Positions 5,371 through 6,807 of a stretch of DNA of 6,807 nucleotides are shown piece after piece. A program made the position numbers and the translations under genes. The notes below the pieces were generated by a model. The model did not search any database. It was not told where the DNA came from and saw only the letters and a program-made list of their open reading frames with translations. Each line of letters begins with the position of its first letter. Position 1 is the first letter of the stretch. This DNA is from Pelomicrobium sp036803785 (GTDB taxonomy: Bacteria > Pseudomonadota > Gammaproteobacteria > Burkholderiales > UBA6910): assembly GCF_036803785.1 (NCBI RefSeq), contig NZ_DAIRTR010000148.1:1-6807 (forward strand). Direction: 5' to 3'.

Positions 5371-6053
5371 TGCGCCTTCTGGTCATCGAAGACGAAGCCG
5401 ATCTGCGCCGCCAAGTGACGGACCGCCTCGCCCGGGAGGGCTATCAGGTGGACGGCACCGGCGACGGCGCAGAAGGCCTTTACCTCGCCAGCGAGTATCC
5501 CTACGACACCGTCATTGTGGACCTGGGACTGCCCGGCGTGCCCGGGCTGGAGATCATCCGGCGGCTGCGCTCGGGCGGGCGGTTGCTGCCCATTCTGGTG
5601 CTCACTGCCCGCGGCCGCTGGCAGGACAAAGTGGAAGGGCTGGAGGCCGGCGCAGACGACTATCTCACCAAACCCTTTCAGATGGAGGAGCTGCTGGCGC
5701 GGGTGAAAGCCCTGATCCGGCGCGCCGCTGGCACCTCTTCCCAGATCGTGGAATGCGGTCCTCTCCGGGTCGACCTGGCCGCCCAGAAGGTGAGCGTGAA
5801 CGGCGCCGAGGTGGATCTCACCTCCTACGAGTACCGGCTTCTGGAATACCTGGTGACCCACCGCAACAAGGTGGTTTCCAAAGCGGAGCTTTCCGACTAC
5901 CTCTATCCCCACGACGAGGAGCGAGACAGCAACGTGCTGGAAGTGCTGGTGGGGCGGCTGCGGCGTAAGCTGGATCCGGAAGGGACGCTCGCCCCCATCG
6001 AGACCCTGCGAGGCCGGGGCTACCGCTTCGTCCTGGAAAGCAAGGCCTCATGA
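5370..6053 (+). CDS. phoP: PhoP-like OmpR-family response regulator
   Basis: The 227-residue protein has a receiver domain (1-115) and an OmpR-type winged-helix DNA-binding domain (about 125-223). Key receiver residues are present: acidic Glu7/Asp8, phospho-acceptor Asp51 (TVIVDLGLPG), Thr79 and Lys101 (DDYLTKPFQ). LTARGRWQDKVEGLEAGADDY (78-98) and DEERDSNVLEVLVGRLRRKL (182-201, including the recognition helix) closely resemble the PhoP proteins of Pseudomonas as I recall them, which is why I use the symbol rather than a generic OmpR label. The cognate kinase overlaps its stop by 4 bases. Phosphorylated PhoP activates envelope and cation-stress genes in enterics. Here the GTTCAG direct repeats before the 3969 gene are plausible targets, by inference. 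The start is a GTG with only AAGGCGG (5348-5354), 15 bases away, as a ribosome site. It is nonetheless the right start because MRLLVIEDE is the normal N-terminus. Confidence 0.88.
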   Translation: MRLLVIEDEADLRRQVTDRLAREGYQVDGTGDGAEGLYLASEYPYDTVIVDLGLPGVPGLEIIRRLRSGGRLLPILVLTARGRWQDKVEGLEAGADDYLTKPFQMEELLARVKALIRRAAGTSSQIVECGPLRVDLAAQKVSVNGAEVDLTSYEYRLLEYLVTHRNKVVSKAELSDYLYPHDEERDSNVLEVLVGRLRRKLDPEGTLAPIETLRGRGYRFVLESKAS

Positions 6054-6807
6054 TGTCCCTGCACCGGCGCGTGGCGCTGTCCGCCGCGCTGGTGCTCGCG
6101 GCGTTCGTGGTCCTTGCCAGCGTCGCTCTGGAGCAGGCGTTTCGGGAAAGCGCCGAGTCGGCGCGCCGGGAGCGGCTTCTTGCCCAGATTTATCTCCTTC
6201 TGGGGGCGGCCGAGGAAGACGCGGAGGGCCGGCTCCTTCTGCCCGAGCCGCTGCCCGAGCCCCGGCTGAGCCTCCCTGGCTCGGGACTCTACGCCCAGGT
6301 GAGCGGCGCCGAAGGCGCGCTGCTGTGGCGCTCCCCTTCCGCTGTCGGGATCGAGGTGCCTTTCGTGGACGGCCTTCCCCCCGGAACGCAGCGTTTCGAG
6401 CGGCGCGCAGACGCCGCCGGCCAAGAGTACTTCGTCCAGAGCCTGGGGGTACGTTGGGCCATTGGTGCCCATCCCCGGGATCTCACTTTCAGCGTCGCCG
6501 AGGACCCGAGCGAGTACCTCCAGCAGATCCGCCGCTACCGCACCGCCCTGGCGGGGTGGCTCGCCGGCCTCTCGGTACTGCTTCTCGCGGTATTGTGGCT
6601 GGTGCTGCGCTGGGGACTGAAGCCCCTGCGGCGCGTGGCGGCCGAAGTGGCCGAGGTCCAGGCCGGTCGCCAAGAGCATCTGCGGGGAGAGTATCCCGAA
6701 GAGCTGAAGCTCCTCACCGAAAACATCAACGCCCTCCTCACCCACGAGCGCGCCCAGCAGAAAAAGCTCAAGAACGCCCTCGCCGACCTCGCCCACAGCC
6801 TGAAGAC
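6050..6807 (+). CDS. phoQ: PhoQ-like sensor histidine kinase, N-terminal part; kinase domain off the right edge
   Basis: The frame starts at the ATG at 6050, overlapping the phoP stop (ATGA; a second ATG follows at 6053), and stays open for 252 codons to the window edge. The layout is a membrane segment at about 8-30, a periplasmic sensor of about 134 residues, a second membrane segment at about 165-186, a HAMP linker (WGLKPLRRVAAEVAEVQAG, 188-206) and the start of the dimerisation helix. PEELKLLTENINALLTHERAQ (216-236) and LADLAHSLK (244-252) match the PhoQ H-box, with His249 the expected autophosphorylation site. The catalytic ATPase domain lies beyond the window. The sensor lacks the dense acidic cluster near the second membrane segment of Salmonella PhoQ: residues 142-160 contain only Asp144, Glu151, Asp152 and Glu155. 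The ligand may therefore differ from Mg2+ or cationic peptides. Confidence 0.85.
   Translation, partial: MMSLHRRVALSAALVLAAFVVLASVALEQAFRESAESARRERLLAQIYLLLGAAEEDAEGRLLLPEPLPEPRLSLPGSGLYAQVSGAEGALLWRSPSAVGIEVPFVDGLPPGTQRFERRADAAGQEYFVQSLGVRWAIGAHPRDLTFSVAEDPSEYLQQIRRYRTALAGWLAGLSVLLLAVLWLVLRWGLKPLRRVAAEVAEVQAGRQEHLRGEYPEELKLLTENINALLTHERAQQKKLKNALADLAHSLK

Overview
The window is GC-rich, tightly packed bacterial DNA with ordinary protein-coding genes. It contains no rRNA, tRNA, CRISPR array, insertion sequence or phage gene that I can recognise. The signal peptides, a glycine-zipper envelope protein and a PhoP/PhoQ pair of the non-enteric (Pseudomonas-like) type point to a Gram-negative proteobacterium, probably beta or gamma. 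The sequence alone does not settle the genus.

Left part (1-1824, minus strand): a two-gene glycan unit. A GT4-family glycosyltransferase is followed after 3 bases by the N-terminal third of an amylo-alpha-1,6-glucosidase-like glycogen debranching enzyme, which runs off the left edge. A 323-base divergent intergenic region (1825-2147) follows, with a possible promoter for the minus-strand unit and two GC hairpins. Centre (2148-3788, plus strand): a stand-alone acyl-CoA dehydrogenase of the AidB-like subfamily.

Right part (3789-6807, plus strand): an envelope and sensing block. It starts with a regulatory region holding two copies of GTTCAG-N5-GTTCAG, the second 11 bases upstream of a -10-like TAGGAT. 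Then come a secreted His/Tyr-rich small protein and a secreted glycine-zipper protein, probably one transcript ending in a terminator at about 4848-4890. Next are a secreted PepSY-like protein, phoP, and phoQ. phoQ overlaps phoP by 4 bases (ATGA) and is cut by the right edge just after its H-box histidine.

My working interpretation is that the PhoP-like regulator encoded here binds the 11-bp-period tandem hexamers and controls the envelope genes beside it, making a local sense-and-respond module. The hexamer pairs, their phasing to the -10 and the gene order are seen directly. The regulatory link is inference. I do not see a clearly new defence or mobile system. The most interesting parts are the duplicated operator-like sites and the small secreted genes they precede.
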